Part shown: positions 25,474 through 35,668 of the stretch, piece after piece
Numbering within the stretch: the first letter of the stretch is position 1
Layout: each line of letters opens with the position of its first letter
Source: Magnetospirillum moscoviense
Lineage (GTDB): Bacteria > Pseudomonadota > Alphaproteobacteria > Rhodospirillales > Magnetospirillaceae
NCBI RefSeq assembly: GCF_001650635.1
Contig: NZ_LWQU01000129.1
Location: 1 to 48,293, forward strand
DNA length: 48,293 nucleotides
Direction: 5' to 3'
Translations under genes and position numbers: made by a program
Notes under the pieces: generated by a model
What the model was told of the DNA's origin: nothing
Databases searched by the model: none
What the model saw: only the letters and a program-made list of their open reading frames with translations

Positions 25474-26349
25474 ATGGGCAAGAGCAAGGCGGAACTGACG
25501 CTGGACGACGCCGAACGGCTGTGGCTGGCCGGCGAGGCGCAGCGAGCCGCCGAAGCCTTCCGCCGCGCCCGCCTGCAGGCCCACGAAGAGGGCGACCATT
25601 CCTGCGAGGGACAGGCTTTGCTGCAATTGGGCGATCTCGAAGCCGAGACCGGCATGCATTCCCACGCCCGAGAGACCTATGCCGAGGCCCGCGCGGTGCT
25701 GTCGGCGGCAGGCGATGGACGCGGCCAGGCCGGTGCCCTGGTCCGCCTGGGCGCGCTGGCCTGGCGCGAGGGCCACGAGGCCGAAGCCCGGCAATTCTAT
25801 CAATCGGCCGGCGAGATGTTCGACGCGGCCTGCGACAAGTCGGGCCAGGCCCATGTCGCCAAGCGGCTGGGGCACCTTGAACGAGACCTGGGCCGCCATG
25901 ATCGCGCCCTGGATCATTACACAAGCGCCCTGACCCTGTACCGTCAGGCCCACGACACCTTGGGCCAGGCCAACGGATTGCGGGCGGTGGCGGCCTTGCA
26001 GCGCCGCCTGGGTCATGCCGACCTGGCGCGCCAATCCTTCAGCGAAGCGGTCGAGCTTTACCGCGAGGCCGGCGACGCCCTGGGTGAGGCGGCGGCCCTG
26101 CGCGGCGTCGGCCATGTCGCCACCGACATGGGCGACCTGGATGGCGCCAAGGAGGCGCTGAACGCCTCCCGTCACCTTTACGCCGCCATCGGCGCCCTGC
26201 GGACCGAGGCCGAAACCCTGGTGGAATATGCCCGGCTGATCGCGCCGACCCAGTCGGCACCGGCCCGGCGCCACCTGATCCACGCCGCCACCTTGTTTCG
26301 CCGCCTGGGCGACGAAACCAAGGCGGCCGAGGTGGAAGCGCTGATCTGA
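25474..26349 (+). CDS. TPR-repeat protein
   Basis: A 291-residue soluble protein made almost entirely of helical hairpins of tetratricopeptide type, about seven copies of about 40 residues. Repeats such as GQAHVAKRLGHLERDLGRHDRALDHYTSALTLY-like units occur with variants GQANGLRAVAALQRRLG and GEAAALRGVGHVATDMGDLDGA. Their spacing, with a conserved G-A-L pattern, recalls the NB-ARC-associated or Rapsyn-type TPRs. It probably acts as a scaffold for protein-protein contacts. The ATG at 25474 follows CGGAGCGA. It stands alone and no catalytic motif is present. Confidence 0.8.
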   Translation: MGKSKAELTLDDAERLWLAGEAQRAAEAFRRARLQAHEEGDHSCEGQALLQLGDLEAETGMHSHARETYAEARAVLSAAGDGRGQAGALVRLGALAWREGHEAEARQFYQSAGEMFDAACDKSGQAHVAKRLGHLERDLGRHDRALDHYTSALTLYRQAHDTLGQANGLRAVAALQRRLGHADLARQSFSEAVELYREAGDALGEAAALRGVGHVATDMGDLDGAKEALNASRHLYAAIGALRTEAETLVEYARLIAPTQSAPARRHLIHAATLFRRLGDETKAAEVEALI

Positions 26350-26359
26350 TCCCTGCCGC

Positions 26360-27742
26360 TTAGCGCGCCGCCACTTTCACCGCCTGGTCGCTCAGGCGCT
26401 CGGCCTTCAGCTGGTCGGCGATCAGGAAGGCCAGCTCAAGGGCCTGGTTGGCGTTCAGGCGCGGGTCGCAATGGGTGTGGTAGCGATCGCCCAGCCGGGC
26501 CTCGGTCACCGCCTTGCTGCCGCCGACGCATTCGGTGACGTCCTGGCCGGTCATCTCGAAATGGACGCCGCCGGCATGGGTGCCTTCCGCCTTGTGCACG
26601 GCGAAGAAGGCGCGGACCTCGGCCAGGATGCGGTCGAACTCGCGGGTCTTGTAGCCGGTGCTGGCCTTGACGGTATTGGCGTGCATCGGGTCGCACGACC
26701 ACACCACCGAACGGCCCTCGCGGGTGACGTGGCGGACCAGGGCCGGCAGCTTTTCCTCGATCTTCTCGGCGCCCATGCGGGTGATGACGGTGATGCGGCC
26801 GGGCTCGTTGGCGGGGTTCAAGGTATCGATCAGGCGCAGCAGGTCGTCGCCCGACATGCCGGGGCCGGCCTTGAAGCCGATGGGATTCTTGACGCCCCTG
26901 AGGAATTCGACATGGCCAGCATCCAGCTGGCGGGTGCGCTCGCCGATCCACAGCATGTGGGCCGAACAATCGTACCAGTCGCCCGAAGTCGAATCGATGC
27001 GGGTCAGCGCCTGCTCGTAGGGCAGCAGCAGCGCCTCGTGGCTGGTGAAGAACTCGGTCTCGCGAATCTGGGGAGTGGTCTCGCTGGTCATGCCGCAGGC
27101 GCCCATGAAGGCCAGCGTCTCGGACAGGCGGTTGGCCATTTCCTCGTACAGCTTGCCCTGCAGGCTGCCGGCGACGCAGCCCAGCGTCCACTGATGCACC
27201 TTGTGCAGGTCGGCATAGCCGCCCTGGGCGAAGGCCCGCAACAGGTTCAGCGTGGCGGCCGACTGGTTGTAGGCGCGGACCATGCGGTCGGGATCGGGGA
27301 TGCGGGCCTCGGGGGTGAACTCGATGCCGTTGATGATGTCGCCGCGATAGCTGGGCAGGGTCACGCCGTCGATGGTTTCGTTGTCGGCCGAGCGCGGCTT
27401 GGCGAACTGGCCGGCCATGCGGCCGACCTTGACCACCGGCATGGCGGCGCCATAGGTCAGCACCACCGCCATCTGCAGCATGACGCGGAAGGTGTCGCGG
27501 ATGTTGTTGGCGCGGAATTCGGCGAAGCTTTCGGCGCAATCGCCGCCTTGCAGCAGGAAGGCCTTGCCGTCGGCGACATTGGCCAACGACGCCTTCAGGC
27601 GCCGGGCCTCACCGGCGAACACCAGCGGCGGAAAGGTGGCCAGCGCCTCTTCGGTCTGGGCCAGCTTGGCCTGGTCCGGATAGGTCGGAACCTGGTGCAA
27701 GGTCTTGCTCCGCCAGGTGTCGGGAGTCCACACGTCCGCCAT
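26360..27742 (-). CDS. Class II 3-deoxy-7-phosphoheptulonate (DAHP) synthase
   Basis: A 460-residue enzyme that condenses phosphoenolpyruvate with erythrose 4-phosphate, the first step of the shikimate pathway to aromatic amino acids. Class II features are plain: [14 protein letters not shown] with the metal-binding cysteine, [14 protein letters not shown], the [10 protein letters not shown] block, and [15 protein letters not shown]. The length is typical. I used the ATG at 27742, preceded by GAGGATG, since upstream sequence is not conserved in character. Class II enzymes of this type are often called AroG or AroA-II; bacterial naming varies, so I give no symbol. Allosteric regulation cannot be judged here. 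Confidence 0.95.
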   Translation of the reverse strand: MADVWTPDTWRSKTLHQVPTYPDQAKLAQTEEALATFPPLVFAGEARRLKASLANVADGKAFLLQGGDCAESFAEFRANNIRDTFRVMLQMAVVLTYGAAMPVVKVGRMAGQFAKPRSADNETIDGVTLPSYRGDIINGIEFTPEARIPDPDRMVRAYNQSAATLNLLRAFAQGGYADLHKVHQWTLGCVAGSLQGKLYEEMANRLSETLAFMGACGMTSETTPQIRETEFFTSHEALLLPYEQALTRIDSTSGDWYDCSAHMLWIGERTRQLDAGHVEFLRGVKNPIGFKAGPGMSGDDLLRLIDTLNPANEPGRITVITRMGAEKIEEKLPALVRHVTREGRSVVWSCDPMHANTVKASTGYKTREFDRILAEVRAFFAVHKAEGTHAGGVHFEMTGQDVTECVGGSKAVTEARLGDRYHTHCDPRLNANQALELAFLIADQLKAERLSDQAVKVAAR

Positions 27743-27885
27743 GTCATCCTCGAAAATCAGCCAGTGCCATCTCGCAATCGCGAGAGGCGAAGGCAGTTGA
27801 TATACGACGGCGCAAGCCCGATTTCCAGCGTGACGACGCAAGCCGGCGATATCACAATACAATCAGCATGGAAAGTGGGGCCGCG

Positions 27886-28512
27886 ATGACCATCGACGAG
27901 GAACGCAAGGATCACTGGCAGAAGGTGTGGTCCACCAAGCAGGCCGACGAGGTCAGCTGGTTCCAGCCCGAGCCGACCCTGTCCATGGAGCTGATCGAGC
28001 GCCAGGCCTTACGCAAGGATGCCGGCATCATCGATATCGGCGGCGGCGCCTCGCTGCTGGTCGATCGGCTGATCGAGCGCGGCTGGCACCATGTGGCGGT
28101 GCTGGACATTTCCCAGGCGGCGCTGGATCAGGCGGCGGAACGATTGGGGCCGGCCGGCGACGACGTCACCTGGATCGAGGCCGACATCCTGGAATGGCGG
28201 CCGGTGCCCGGCCTGTTCGAGCTGTGGCACGACCGGGCGGTGTTCCACTTCCTGACCCGGCCCGAGGACCAGAAGGCCTATCGTCGCATCCTGATGACCG
28301 CTTTGGTGCCCGGCGGCACGGTGATCCTGGCCACCTTCGCCCCCGACGGGCCGGAAAAATGCAGCGGCTTGCCCGTGGCCCGCCACGACATCGAATCCCT
28401 GGCCCGCGTGCTGGGAGCGGATTTCGAGCTGATCGAAACCCGCCGCGAGGACCACGTCACGCCCTCCGGCAAGACCCAATCCTTCACCTGGGGGGTGTTC
28501 CGGCGGGTGTGA
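27886..28512 (+). CDS. Class I SAM-dependent methyltransferase
   Basis: A 208-residue (or 214-residue, if started at ATG 27868) small methyltransferase. The SAM-binding motif is IIDIGGGASLLVDRL, the acidic end of strand 2 is VLDISQAAL, and motif post-II is IEADILEW; RAVFHFLTRPEDQKAYRRIL is the region before the sheet crossover. The TrmB/UbiE-like or thiopurine-methyltransferase-like group includes many small-molecule enzymes with HDRAVFHFL. I preferred the second ATG because a GGGG lies five bases upstream and the promoter-like TACAAT sits just before. Substrate is unknown. It is divergent from the DAHP synthase gene. Confidence 0.82.
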   Translation: MTIDEERKDHWQKVWSTKQADEVSWFQPEPTLSMELIERQALRKDAGIIDIGGGASLLVDRLIERGWHHVAVLDISQAALDQAAERLGPAGDDVTWIEADILEWRPVPGLFELWHDRAVFHFLTRPEDQKAYRRILMTALVPGGTVILATFAPDGPEKCSGLPVARHDIESLARVLGADFELIETRREDHVTPSGKTQSFTWGVFRRV

Positions 28513-28550
28513 GCGGAAGCGATGCCGGTGCGGCCGGAAACGACTTGGCC

Positions 28551-28579
28551 TTGATATCGATCCGGTGAACGCGTACCCT
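28551..28579 (+). promoter_or_regulatory. Promoter of the MazEF-like operon
   Basis: TTGATA (28551-28556) and TACCCT (28574-28579) are 17 bp apart. The -35 is fair and the -10 is weak. It lies directly before a palindrome that could be the operator. Confidence 0.4.
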
Positions 28580-28586
28580 CCCTGGA

Positions 28587-28599
28587 AAGGAAGTTCCTT
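28587..28599. promoter_or_regulatory. Probable toxin-antitoxin operator
   Basis: AAGGAA G TTCCTT is a perfect 13-bp palindrome with a central base, located just after the candidate -10 box. Antitoxins of the AbrB/MazE type usually repress their own operon at such a site. Confidence 0.4.
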
Positions 28600-28616
28600 A
28601 CCACCATGGACCAACC

Positions 28617-28832
28617 ATGATCACCAGCAAACTGACCAGCAAGGCGCAGACTACCATCCCGCAAGCGGTGCGGGCCGCGCTGCACCTGAAGGAAGGTGAC
28701 GAACTCGTCTATGTGATCGAGGATGGCCGGGTTGTTCTGACGCGGGCGCCATCGCCCCCCAACGAGGACCCGTTCGCCACCTTCGGTGAATGGTCGTCGG
28801 AAGCGGACCGGCGCGCCTATGCCGGCCTTTAA
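28617..28832 (+). CDS. AbrB/MazE-type antitoxin
   Basis: A 71-residue protein with the swapped-hairpin AbrB DNA-binding fold: SKLTSKAQTTIPQAVRAAL, then GDELVYVIEDGRVVLTRA. The C-terminal part (about 48-71, with FATFGEWSSEADRRAYAGL) is the region that neutralises the toxin. It is encoded immediately before, and overlapping by 14 bp, a PemK/MazF-like toxin, which gives the role. The start at 28617 is the only ATG leading into the conserved motif. Confidence 0.88.
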   Translation: MITSKLTSKAQTTIPQAVRAALHLKEGDELVYVIEDGRVVLTRAPSPPNEDPFATFGEWSSEADRRAYAGL

Positions 28833-29157
28833 CGCCTGGGACATCGTCAAAGTTCCGTTTCCCTACACCGATCGGCCGGTTCGGCAGCGTCGTCCGGCCT
28901 TGGTCGTCGCCGCCAACGACATTCAACGCTGCCACGGTTTGCTATGGGTCTTGATGATCACCAGTGCTGAAAACCGGAGCTGGCCAGGGGATGTGGAAAT
29001 CATCGACCTTCTCGGCGCCGGCCTGCCGGCCCCATCGGTGGTCCGCACCGCCAAGATCGCCGTGATCGAAGCCAAGGACGCCGAACGGATCGGCCGTCTG
29101 GAAAGCGAATCGCAAATGCGGGTCCGTCAAATGGTAACGGCCGAATTGGCGCTTTGA
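28819..29157 (+). CDS. PemK/MazF-family toxin
   Basis: A 112-residue endoribonuclease-type toxin. The fold markers are DIVKVPFPYTD, then RPALVVAAND, VMITSAENRSWPGDVEI and the S/T-V-V-R-T-A-K segment with PSVVRTAKIAVIEAKD. These match the catalytic loop of the PemK family. The ATG lies inside the antitoxin gene (14-bp overlap), typical of coupled translation. MazF-type enzymes cut mRNA at short sites; specificity is not predictable. It is a second toxin-antitoxin pair, unrelated to the vapBC pair at 14 kb. Confidence 0.88.
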   Translation: MPAFNAWDIVKVPFPYTDRPVRQRRPALVVAANDIQRCHGLLWVLMITSAENRSWPGDVEIIDLLGAGLPAPSVVRTAKIAVIEAKDAERIGRLESESQMRVRQMVTAELAL

Positions 29158-29160
29158 CCC

Positions 29161-30462
29161 CTACCCCTTGCGCAAATCCCTCACCCGCACCGCCTTGCCC
29201 TGACTGCGCGGCAATTCGCCCGGCAGGCGCACCAGCACCTCGCACGAGACGCCGATCATCGACTTGATGTGGTGACGGACCTGGTGGGCCAGCAGGTGGC
29301 GGGCCTCTTCCGTCGCGTTCTCGACCGCCTCGGCCTCGACGGTCAGATGGTCCATCGAGCCCTGGCGCGACACCACCAACTGGTAATGCGGCGCGATGCC
29401 GGGGAAACCGACCAGCACCGATTCGATCTGGCTGGGATAGACGTTGACGCCGCGGATGATCAGCATGTCGTCGTTCCTGCCCGTCACCCGCAGGATACGG
29501 ACATGGCTGCGCCCGCACGAACAGGGCTCGTCGGTCAGCCGGGTGATGTCGCGGGTGCGGTAGCGGATCATCGGCAGGCCTTCCTTGGCCAGCGTGGTAA
29601 TGACCAGCTCGCCCGCCTCGCCCATCGGCACCGGCTCCAGCGTGTCGGGATCGACCACCTCGAACAGGAAGGCATCCTCCCAGCCGTGCAGGCCGACGCG
29701 GGCCGAGCATTCGATCGCCACCCCCGGCCCCATGATCTCGGACAGGCCGTACATGTCGGCGGCCTTGATGCCAAGGCGCCGATCCAGCTCGGCCCGCATG
29801 GTCTCGCTCCACGGCTCGGCGCCGAACACGCCGACCCGCAAGGGGCCGTTCGCCAGGTCGATGCCCATCTGCTCGGCCATTTCCACCAGGTTCAGCGCAT
29901 AGGACGGCGTCGCCGCCAGCACGGTGGCGCCGAAATCCTGGATCAGCGCGATCTGGCGCTCGGTCTGGCCGCCCGACATCGGGGTGACGGTGGCGCCCAG
30001 CGCCTCGACGCCGTAATGGAAGCCCAGGCCGCCGGTGAACAGCCCATAGCCATAGGAATTGTGGACCATGTCGCCCGGACGGACCCCGGCGGCGGCCAGC
30101 GAGCGGGCCATCAGGCCCGACCAGGTGGCGATGTCGGCCTTGGTATAGCCGACCACGGTGGGCTTGCCGGTGGTGCCCGAGCTGGCATGCAGGCGCACCA
30201 ATTGCTCACGCGGGACGGCGAACAGGCCGAACGGATAATTGTCGCGCAGGTCGGTCTTGACGGTGAACGGGAAGCGGCGCAGATCGGCCAGGCTGGTCAG
30301 ATCGTCGGGCGTCACCCCGGCCATGGCGAAGGCCCGGCGGTAATGGGGCACGTTGGCATAGGCGCGGGCCAGGGTGACCTTCAGGCGATCCAGTTGCAGG
30401 GCGCGAAGGCTGGGGCGGTCCAGGCGCTCGATCTCGGGCGCGAACATGAAGGAATCGGTCAT
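29161..30462 (-). CDS. paaK: Phenylacetate-CoA ligase
   Basis: A 433-residue AMP-forming ligase that makes phenylacetyl-CoA from phenylacetate, ATP and CoA. The nucleotide loop is [15 protein letters not shown]. Later motifs are [47 protein letters not shown] and [20 protein letters not shown], the PaaK hallmark. The C-terminal domain after 330 is complete, so the enzyme looks functional. The start used, ATG 30462, gives [16 protein letters not shown], the normal family N-terminus. It is the third gene of a leftward operon behind the thioesterase and acyl-CoA synthetase genes. The closely related indoleacetate-CoA ligase cannot be excluded. Confidence 0.92.
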   Translation of the reverse strand: MTDSFMFAPEIERLDRPSLRALQLDRLKVTLARAYANVPHYRRAFAMAGVTPDDLTSLADLRRFPFTVKTDLRDNYPFGLFAVPREQLVRLHASSGTTGKPTVVGYTKADIATWSGLMARSLAAAGVRPGDMVHNSYGYGLFTGGLGFHYGVEALGATVTPMSGGQTERQIALIQDFGATVLAATPSYALNLVEMAEQMGIDLANGPLRVGVFGAEPWSETMRAELDRRLGIKAADMYGLSEIMGPGVAIECSARVGLHGWEDAFLFEVVDPDTLEPVPMGEAGELVITTLAKEGLPMIRYRTRDITRLTDEPCSCGRSHVRILRVTGRNDDMLIIRGVNVYPSQIESVLVGFPGIAPHYQLVVSRQGSMDHLTVEAEAVENATEEARHLLAHQVRHHIKSMIGVSCEVLVRLPGELPRSQGKAVRVRDLRKG

Positions 30463-30529
30463 CGGTCCGGTGGCCTGACAGGAAACGGGGGACCGGACAA
30501 TAGCCCGATCCCCCGATTGTTCAAAAGCC

Positions 30530-32560
30530 CTAATCCCGAGCCTTGATGGCATCCGCCGCGAAGCGGGCCTCGACATAGAGGGCCAGGGCCCGGGTGCCCC
30601 TCGAGCAATTGCGGAAGATGCACACGCCCTGGTCCATCAGCCGGCCGGCCATGGCATCGTAAAGCGGTCCGCCATCGATGATGCCGATCAGCGGCTTGGC
30701 GTTCCTGGCCACCACCGCCGGCATCAAAGCGACGCTGCTTTTGGGATTGTTGATGTCGATGCCGGGCCGCAACTTGCTGTCTTCCAGCGCCATCACCGAC
30801 GGCGCCGTCGGGTCCATGCCCAGCACCACCGCATCGATGCCGTCATCGGCCAGGAAGGCCTCGGCGATGGCCAGGTGGGCCTCGTCGTCGGCGCCGGGAT
30901 TGATGTCGATGGGGTTCCTGATCTCGACCAGGGCGTCCAGCTTCTTGGTCACCAGGATGTCCTGGACCTGGGCCATGGTGGCCGGGGCCAACTGGCCGGC
31001 CTGCAGGCTGGCGGTCTCGGTGACCATGGAATCGGCGATGCCGACCGCCTCGAAGCCGGCGCCCGAAATGCCGCCGACGCGGTTGCCGCAGATGTCCTTA
31101 TGGTGCAGGCAGCCGGCGACATAAAACAGATCGTCGAACAGGTCGGGGTCGCAGGCGACCATGGCGCCGGCATGGCGCACCACCTGCTCGAACAGCACCG
31201 GGTCGCCCGCCACCGAGGCGGTATGGCCCATCACCCCCTTGGCCCCGGCCTCAGTGCGGCCGGACTTGTAGACCACCACCTGCTTGCCCGACGTCACCGC
31301 CGCCCGCACGGCACGGATGAAGTCCAGCCCGTCGCCGTCCTTGAAGCCCTCGACATAGATGCCGATGGTCTCGAGCTCGGGCCGGGCGGCGAAATAGGTC
31401 AGCATGTCGCCGTGGGTCAGGTCGGTCTGGTTGCCCAGGGCCAGCATGGTGGCCGGGTCCAGCCACGGATTGCGGCTGAGCCGGGTGATCATGAAGGCAC
31501 CGCTTTGGCTGAGCAGCACCGAATTGCGTTGCGGCTTCTTGGCGGGCTTGGGCAGGCGTTCGAGCGGGATGAACCACGAATCGTAGCCGCCGGCATGGGA
31601 CACCACGCCCAGGCAATTGGCGCCCAGAAAGATCGGACCGCCGCCGGGATTGCCATGGGCGGCATTGATCTTCGCCGCCAGGGCGGCGGCCGGCTCGCGG
31701 CTGGCCTGGGTCTCCCCCAGGGAACCGGGGATCAGCATCACCGAATGAACCATGTCGGTGGCGATGATCTCGTCGACCAGGTCATAGACGGCACCGGCGG
31801 CGACGGCGACGATCAAAAGGTCCAGCTTGTCCGGCAGGGCGGCCAGGCTGTCGATGCAGGCAATTCCGTCGATTTCGGTCTCGCCCGGCTTGATCACCAG
31901 CAGCTGGTCCTTGGGATAGCCGCTGCCCATCAGGTTCTTCAAGATGATGCGGCCGAAATTCATGCCGGTCGCCGACACCCCGATAATGCCGATGCGGCCG
32001 GGATGGATCAGTTTGTCGATCTTGGCGATCGGCCGGGGCAGGCGCTTGGGCGCTGGCTGGCCCAAACGGCAGCGGGCGGCGCCGACCGCGGGCTTATCCC
32101 CGATCCGCACCGGGTCCAGCACCAGCTCGGCCAGCACTTGGTCGGCGGCCAGGGCGTTGCCCAGCGCCACCAGCCGGCCGAACAGCAAGGCCAGCACGGG
32201 ATCGGGGGAAACCCGGCTGGCCGCCGCCAGGCGCCGATAGGCGAAGGTGCGGCTAAAGCGGGCCAGGAAGTCGGCGCCGTCGGTCAGTTCGGTGCTGGCA
32301 TGGACGATGGCGCTGTCCTTGCGGAAATGGCCGTCGGCCAAGGCGAAGTCGGCTCCGCCCACGCCGGCGCTGATCACCATGCCGAACTCGCGGGTGTTGG
32401 TCAGCCCGACGCGGATATCGACCGCTGCGCCCGCCTCACCCTGGGCCAGGCCCAGCCCGTCCAGCAGCAGGCCGATCTCGGCCGCATCCAGTTCCGTCCG
32501 GCCGGCCGCAGCCGCCCGCCCGATCGCCGCGACGGCGTCGGCCACCCGAAAGTTCGTCAT
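30530..32560 (-). CDS. ADP-forming acyl-CoA synthetase-like protein with partial ATP-grasp
   Basis: A 676-residue protein with rearranged synthetase domains. Residues about 25-120 resemble only the second half of an ATP-grasp domain ([21 protein letters not shown]). A CoA-binding Rossmann domain follows (about 182-310; [17 protein letters not shown]), then the CoA-ligase flavodoxin-like half (about 345-660). The HTASVAG segment at 446-452 includes the histidine that in ADP-forming synthetases carries the phosphate. The first half of ATP-grasp, with its ATP lysines, is not evident, so activity may need a partner or may have changed. It starts at 32560 and is followed, 67 bp later, by paaK. Operon context suggests aromatic or aliphatic acid activation. 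Confidence 0.82.
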   Translation of the reverse strand: MTNFRVADAVAAIGRAAAAGRTELDAAEIGLLLDGLGLAQGEAGAAVDIRVGLTNTREFGMVISAGVGGADFALADGHFRKDSAIVHASTELTDGADFLARFSRTFAYRRLAAASRVSPDPVLALLFGRLVALGNALAADQVLAELVLDPVRIGDKPAVGAARCRLGQPAPKRLPRPIAKIDKLIHPGRIGIIGVSATGMNFGRIILKNLMGSGYPKDQLLVIKPGETEIDGIACIDSLAALPDKLDLLIVAVAAGAVYDLVDEIIATDMVHSVMLIPGSLGETQASREPAAALAAKINAAHGNPGGGPIFLGANCLGVVSHAGGYDSWFIPLERLPKPAKKPQRNSVLLSQSGAFMITRLSRNPWLDPATMLALGNQTDLTHGDMLTYFAARPELETIGIYVEGFKDGDGLDFIRAVRAAVTSGKQVVVYKSGRTEAGAKGVMGHTASVAGDPVLFEQVVRHAGAMVACDPDLFDDLFYVAGCLHHKDICGNRVGGISGAGFEAVGIADSMVTETASLQAGQLAPATMAQVQDILVTKKLDALVEIRNPIDINPGADDEAHLAIAEAFLADDGIDAVVLGMDPTAPSVMALEDSKLRPGIDINNPKSSVALMPAVVARNAKPLIGIIDGGPLYDAMAGRLMDQGVCIFRNCSRGTRALALYVEARFAADAIKARD

Positions 32561-32583
32561 GATCGCTTCCTTTCGCGCGGCGC

Positions 32584-32991
32584 CTACAGTGCCTTCAGCT
32601 TCTCGGCCTTGGCGGCAAGGCGGCCCTTGGTCTGGGCGACATTGACGACAAAGCGCTTGTGCACGCCCTTGGCGATGTTGTCGAGATTGTCCCGCGCGGT
32701 GAACGAGAAGGTCACCGCCGGCCCCTTCACTTCCTCGATGGTCACGGTCAGATCGACCCATTGGCCCAGCAAGGTCGGCGCCATGTGATCCACTTCGACA
32801 CGGGTGCCGACCGAATCTTCGCCGTCATCGGAATGGGCCAGCAGCAGCTCGCGGCTGGTGATCTCCATGTCGTAGATCAGGGCCGGGGTGCTGTAGACGC
32901 GGGCTTCCTCGCCCATGAAACCGATGGTGCGGGCGGCATCGACGGTCCAGCGGCAGGTATGGGTCAGGCCGGCGGCCAGGGTGCTCATCAT
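32584..32991 (-). CDS. FlK-like hotdog thioesterase
   Basis: A 135-residue hotdog-fold protein, first gene of the leftward operon. The FlK/fluoroacetyl-CoA-thioesterase pattern is visible: VYSTPALIYDMEITSRELL, then GTRVEVDHMAPTLLGQ and a basic segment GVHKRFVVN. The threonine and glutamate of the first motif and the histidine of the second correspond to the FlK catalytic set. It likely hydrolyses a CoA thioester made by the operon's ligases, or protects them from a dead-end product. The ATG at 32991 has GAGAGG about 8 nt upstream; the neighbouring ATG at 32988 is also possible. It stops 23 bp before the synthetase gene. Confidence 0.85.
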   Translation of the reverse strand: MMSTLAAGLTHTCRWTVDAARTIGFMGEEARVYSTPALIYDMEITSRELLLAHSDDGEDSVGTRVEVDHMAPTLLGQWVDLTVTIEEVKGPAVTFSFTARDNLDNIAKGVHKRFVVNVAQTKGRLAAKAEKLKAL

Positions 32992-33113
32992 GGTGGTTTC
33001 CTCTCCGGGGCTGGATCGGCTTCTGATACACGGGCGATATCGTCCGATCCTGATTGTGTATCGCATTCTAGTACCGGAATACCGATTTACGCAAGCCCCG
33101 TGACGCCACCATG

Positions 33114-33147
33114 AAAAAGCCCCCCGGTCCATCGGGCCGGGCGGCTT
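33114..33147 (-). terminator. Intrinsic terminator of the first MCP-hemerythrin gene
   Basis: Read leftwards, a GC-rich stem (about 33119-33130 with 33134-33145) with a 3-nt loop is followed by TTTTT, giving a good Rho-independent terminator 15 bp after the stop at 33162. Confidence 0.8.
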
Positions 33148-33161
33148 GGACCAACGGGCTC

Positions 33162-35609
33162 TCACGCCGAGCGTTTGCTGGCCGAGGCCAAGGCCAAGGC
33201 CATTTGCCGATCGTCGTTGGCGAAATGGTGGCGGGTCCATTTGGCCAGGAAGTCGAACAATTCGGAGGTGGCATTGGCCTTGCCGTCCTCGATGGCCCGC
33301 CTGGCCTGGACCAAGCTATCGACGAAGCGCCGGTGATTGGCCTGATGCGACCCAAGTTCGCCGTAGCCGGCCTTGGTCATCTGCGCCTCTTCCTCGGCGA
33401 AGTGGGCCTTCATCTCTTCCAGCAGCCCCGGCAACATCCGGGCAATTCCCTTGCCGCCTTGACCGGTCATCATGTCGCCATACAGCGCGTTGATCTTGGA
33501 CAGATAGGCCTGATGATGGCTGTCGATGGCGGCGATGCCGGTCGCGAAGTCGGGCTGCCACGCCACCAGGGCCATGCCTTCCTTGTCGGAACGGACCTGA
33601 TCCAGGAAGCGCTTGACCTCGCCTTGAAGGTACTCGGCCTGCTCGGACAACTCGCTGGCCGACATGCGGATCTGTTCTGCCGCCCCGCCGGTATCGTTGG
33701 CGGCCTGTTCGACCGACCCGATATTGGCCGACACTTCCTGGGTCCCGGACGCCGCCTGTTCGACGTTGCGGGCGATTTCGTCGGTGGCCGCCGTCTGCTC
33801 CTGCACCGCCGAGGCCACCGTGGTCGAGATCTCGTTGACCTCGCGGATAACCTTGGAAATGCTGTCGATGGCCTTGACCGCTTCCTGGGTGCCTTGCTGC
33901 ACCGCATGGATGTGGGCGGTGATTTCTTCCGTTGCCTTGGCGGTCTGGCTGGCCAGGCCCTTGACCTCGCCGGCCACCACCGCGAAGCCCTTGCCGGCAT
34001 CGCCGGCACGCGCCGCTTCAATGGTGGCATTCAGCGCCAACATGTTGGTCTGGCCGGCGATGGCGTTGATCAGCTGCACGATCTGGCCGATCTTGCCGAC
34101 GGCGGTGGACAAATTTTCCACCATGGCGGTGGTGTGCCTGGCTTCCTCGTCGGCCTTGGCGGCCACTTGCAGCGACCGCTCGACCTGATGCGAGATTTCA
34201 TTGATGGACGCCGCCAATTCCTCGGTCGCCGAGGCCACCGTCTGGACATTGGCCGACGCCTGCTGGGCCGAAGCGGCAACGGTGGTAGCCTGATGACTGG
34301 TCTCGGTGGCGGTCGCCGCCATCTGGCTGGCCGAGGCCTGCAATTCCGTCACCGCGCCGGTCACCGTCTGCACCACTTTACCGACGCTGGATTCGAACGA
34401 ATCGGCCATATGGTTCATGGCGGCGCGGCGATCGGCCTCGGCCTGGCGCTTTTGCTCCTCTTGCTCAGCCTCCAGCTGACGGACGCGGACCAACTGGTTC
34501 TTGAAATGATCGACCGATTTGGCCATGGCGCCGATTTCATCGCCACGATCGGCGAAGGGAACCTCGACCGACAGGTTGTTGGCGGCCAACTGGCCCATCA
34601 CCCCGGTCATCGACTTGATCGGCCGGGAAATCAACCGGGCGATCACCACCGCCACGACAACGGTAATCACCGCGGCCAGCAAACCGATCAAGCCCACCGC
34701 CCGCTTAAGGGCAAGCACCTCGGCGAAGGCCTCGGCCTCATCCACTTCGGCGATAACCGCCCAACTGGTCGCCCCGACCGTGACCGGCGCATAGGACGAC
34801 AAGACCGGATTGCCGTTGTAATCGATGATCAACGCCGTCCCGGCACGGCCGGCCAGCGCCTCGCGCGACGCGTCGGTGACGACGGCGCCCTTGGTCGGAT
34901 TGGCGAAGGAAGCCTTGACCGAGTGACCGGCCGGGTCCAGGAACGAATCCGACCGCATCAGTTTGTCCTGGCCGACCAGATAGGTCTCGCCGGTCTGCCC
35001 CATGCCGTTGCGTTCCTGCATGATCGAGTTGATCGCGTCCAACGACAGCTGCAACGCGACGATACCGACAACCTTGCCCCCCTCCTTGACCGGCGCGGCG
35101 ACGAAGGCCGCCGGCTCGTTGTTCGAGGCCGCATAGGGGGCGAAATCACTGATCGCGGCCTTGCCGCTTTTCATCACCTCACGGACCAGCTGTCCCATGT
35201 TGCTTTGGGCGTAGGGGCCGGTCAGGAAGTTGGTTTGATAGTCGGGTTCCTTGGCCACGGTGAAGAAGGCTTGCCCGCCGGGTTCGATCAGGAACAGGTC
35301 GTAATAGCCATAGGCCTTGACGTAATCGGCCAGGAACGCTTCCTTCGCCGGCGTCAGCGCCGTCGGCTGGGTGTAGCCGCCATTGGCGGCGATCAGCGAC
35401 AGGACCTCGATATCGCCCAGCCGTTCCTGGAAGTAGCGCGAGATCTGCCCGCTCTTGATAGAGCGAACGGCGTCCAGCTTCTCGAACGATTGCTGGTTCA
35501 AGGCGGTGTTGGCTTTCTGTACGGCAATCACGCCGACAACCAGCAGCGGGATCACACCGATCAGCAGGAAGGCGATGAGGATTTTCCGAGCGAGACTCAT
35601 ATTCGGCAT
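33162..35609 (-). CDS. Methyl-accepting chemotaxis protein with Cache sensor and hemerythrin tail
   Basis: An 815-residue chemoreceptor. A first membrane helix (about 9-30) leads to a periplasmic double-Cache-like sensor (about 35-300). A second helix (about 303-326), HAMP (about 327-380) and the methyl-accepting signalling domain (about 400-665, with the conserved [27 protein letters not shown]) follow. The last ~125 residues are a bacteriohemerythrin: [28 protein letters not shown] and [10 protein letters not shown] supply the di-iron histidines and acids. It should sense an extracellular ligand and, through the hemerythrin, oxygen or redox state. The ATG at 35609 has AAGGA about 9 nt upstream. 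An IS element now sits 60 bp upstream. Confidence 0.94.
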   Translation of the reverse strand: MPNMSLARKILIAFLLIGVIPLLVVGVIAVQKANTALNQQSFEKLDAVRSIKSGQISRYFQERLGDIEVLSLIAANGGYTQPTALTPAKEAFLADYVKAYGYYDLFLIEPGGQAFFTVAKEPDYQTNFLTGPYAQSNMGQLVREVMKSGKAAISDFAPYAASNNEPAAFVAAPVKEGGKVVGIVALQLSLDAINSIMQERNGMGQTGETYLVGQDKLMRSDSFLDPAGHSVKASFANPTKGAVVTDASREALAGRAGTALIIDYNGNPVLSSYAPVTVGATSWAVIAEVDEAEAFAEVLALKRAVGLIGLLAAVITVVVAVVIARLISRPIKSMTGVMGQLAANNLSVEVPFADRGDEIGAMAKSVDHFKNQLVRVRQLEAEQEEQKRQAEADRRAAMNHMADSFESSVGKVVQTVTGAVTELQASASQMAATATETSHQATTVAASAQQASANVQTVASATEELAASINEISHQVERSLQVAAKADEEARHTTAMVENLSTAVGKIGQIVQLINAIAGQTNMLALNATIEAARAGDAGKGFAVVAGEVKGLASQTAKATEEITAHIHAVQQGTQEAVKAIDSISKVIREVNEISTTVASAVQEQTAATDEIARNVEQAASGTQEVSANIGSVEQAANDTGGAAEQIRMSASELSEQAEYLQGEVKRFLDQVRSDKEGMALVAWQPDFATGIAAIDSHHQAYLSKINALYGDMMTGQGGKGIARMLPGLLEEMKAHFAEEEAQMTKAGYGELGSHQANHRRFVDSLVQARRAIEDGKANATSELFDFLAKWTRHHFANDDRQMALALASASKRSA
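33934..34376. repeat. 443-bp identical block, copy 1
   Basis: These bases match 37987-38429 with no difference that I could see, including silent positions, while the flanking coding sequence differs. The block encodes the core of the MCP signalling domain (residues about 412-559) and points to recent gene conversion. Confidence 0.88.
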
Positions 35610-35664
35610 CGGCCTACGTCCTTCCTTGATTCACCAGATGACCTCAAAATATCGGGTCTTTGCC

Positions 35665-35668
35665 CTAG
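35665..35668. repeat. Target-site duplication, left
   Basis: CTAG directly abutting the left end of the IS701-family element; identical to 37111-37114. Confidence 0.85.
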
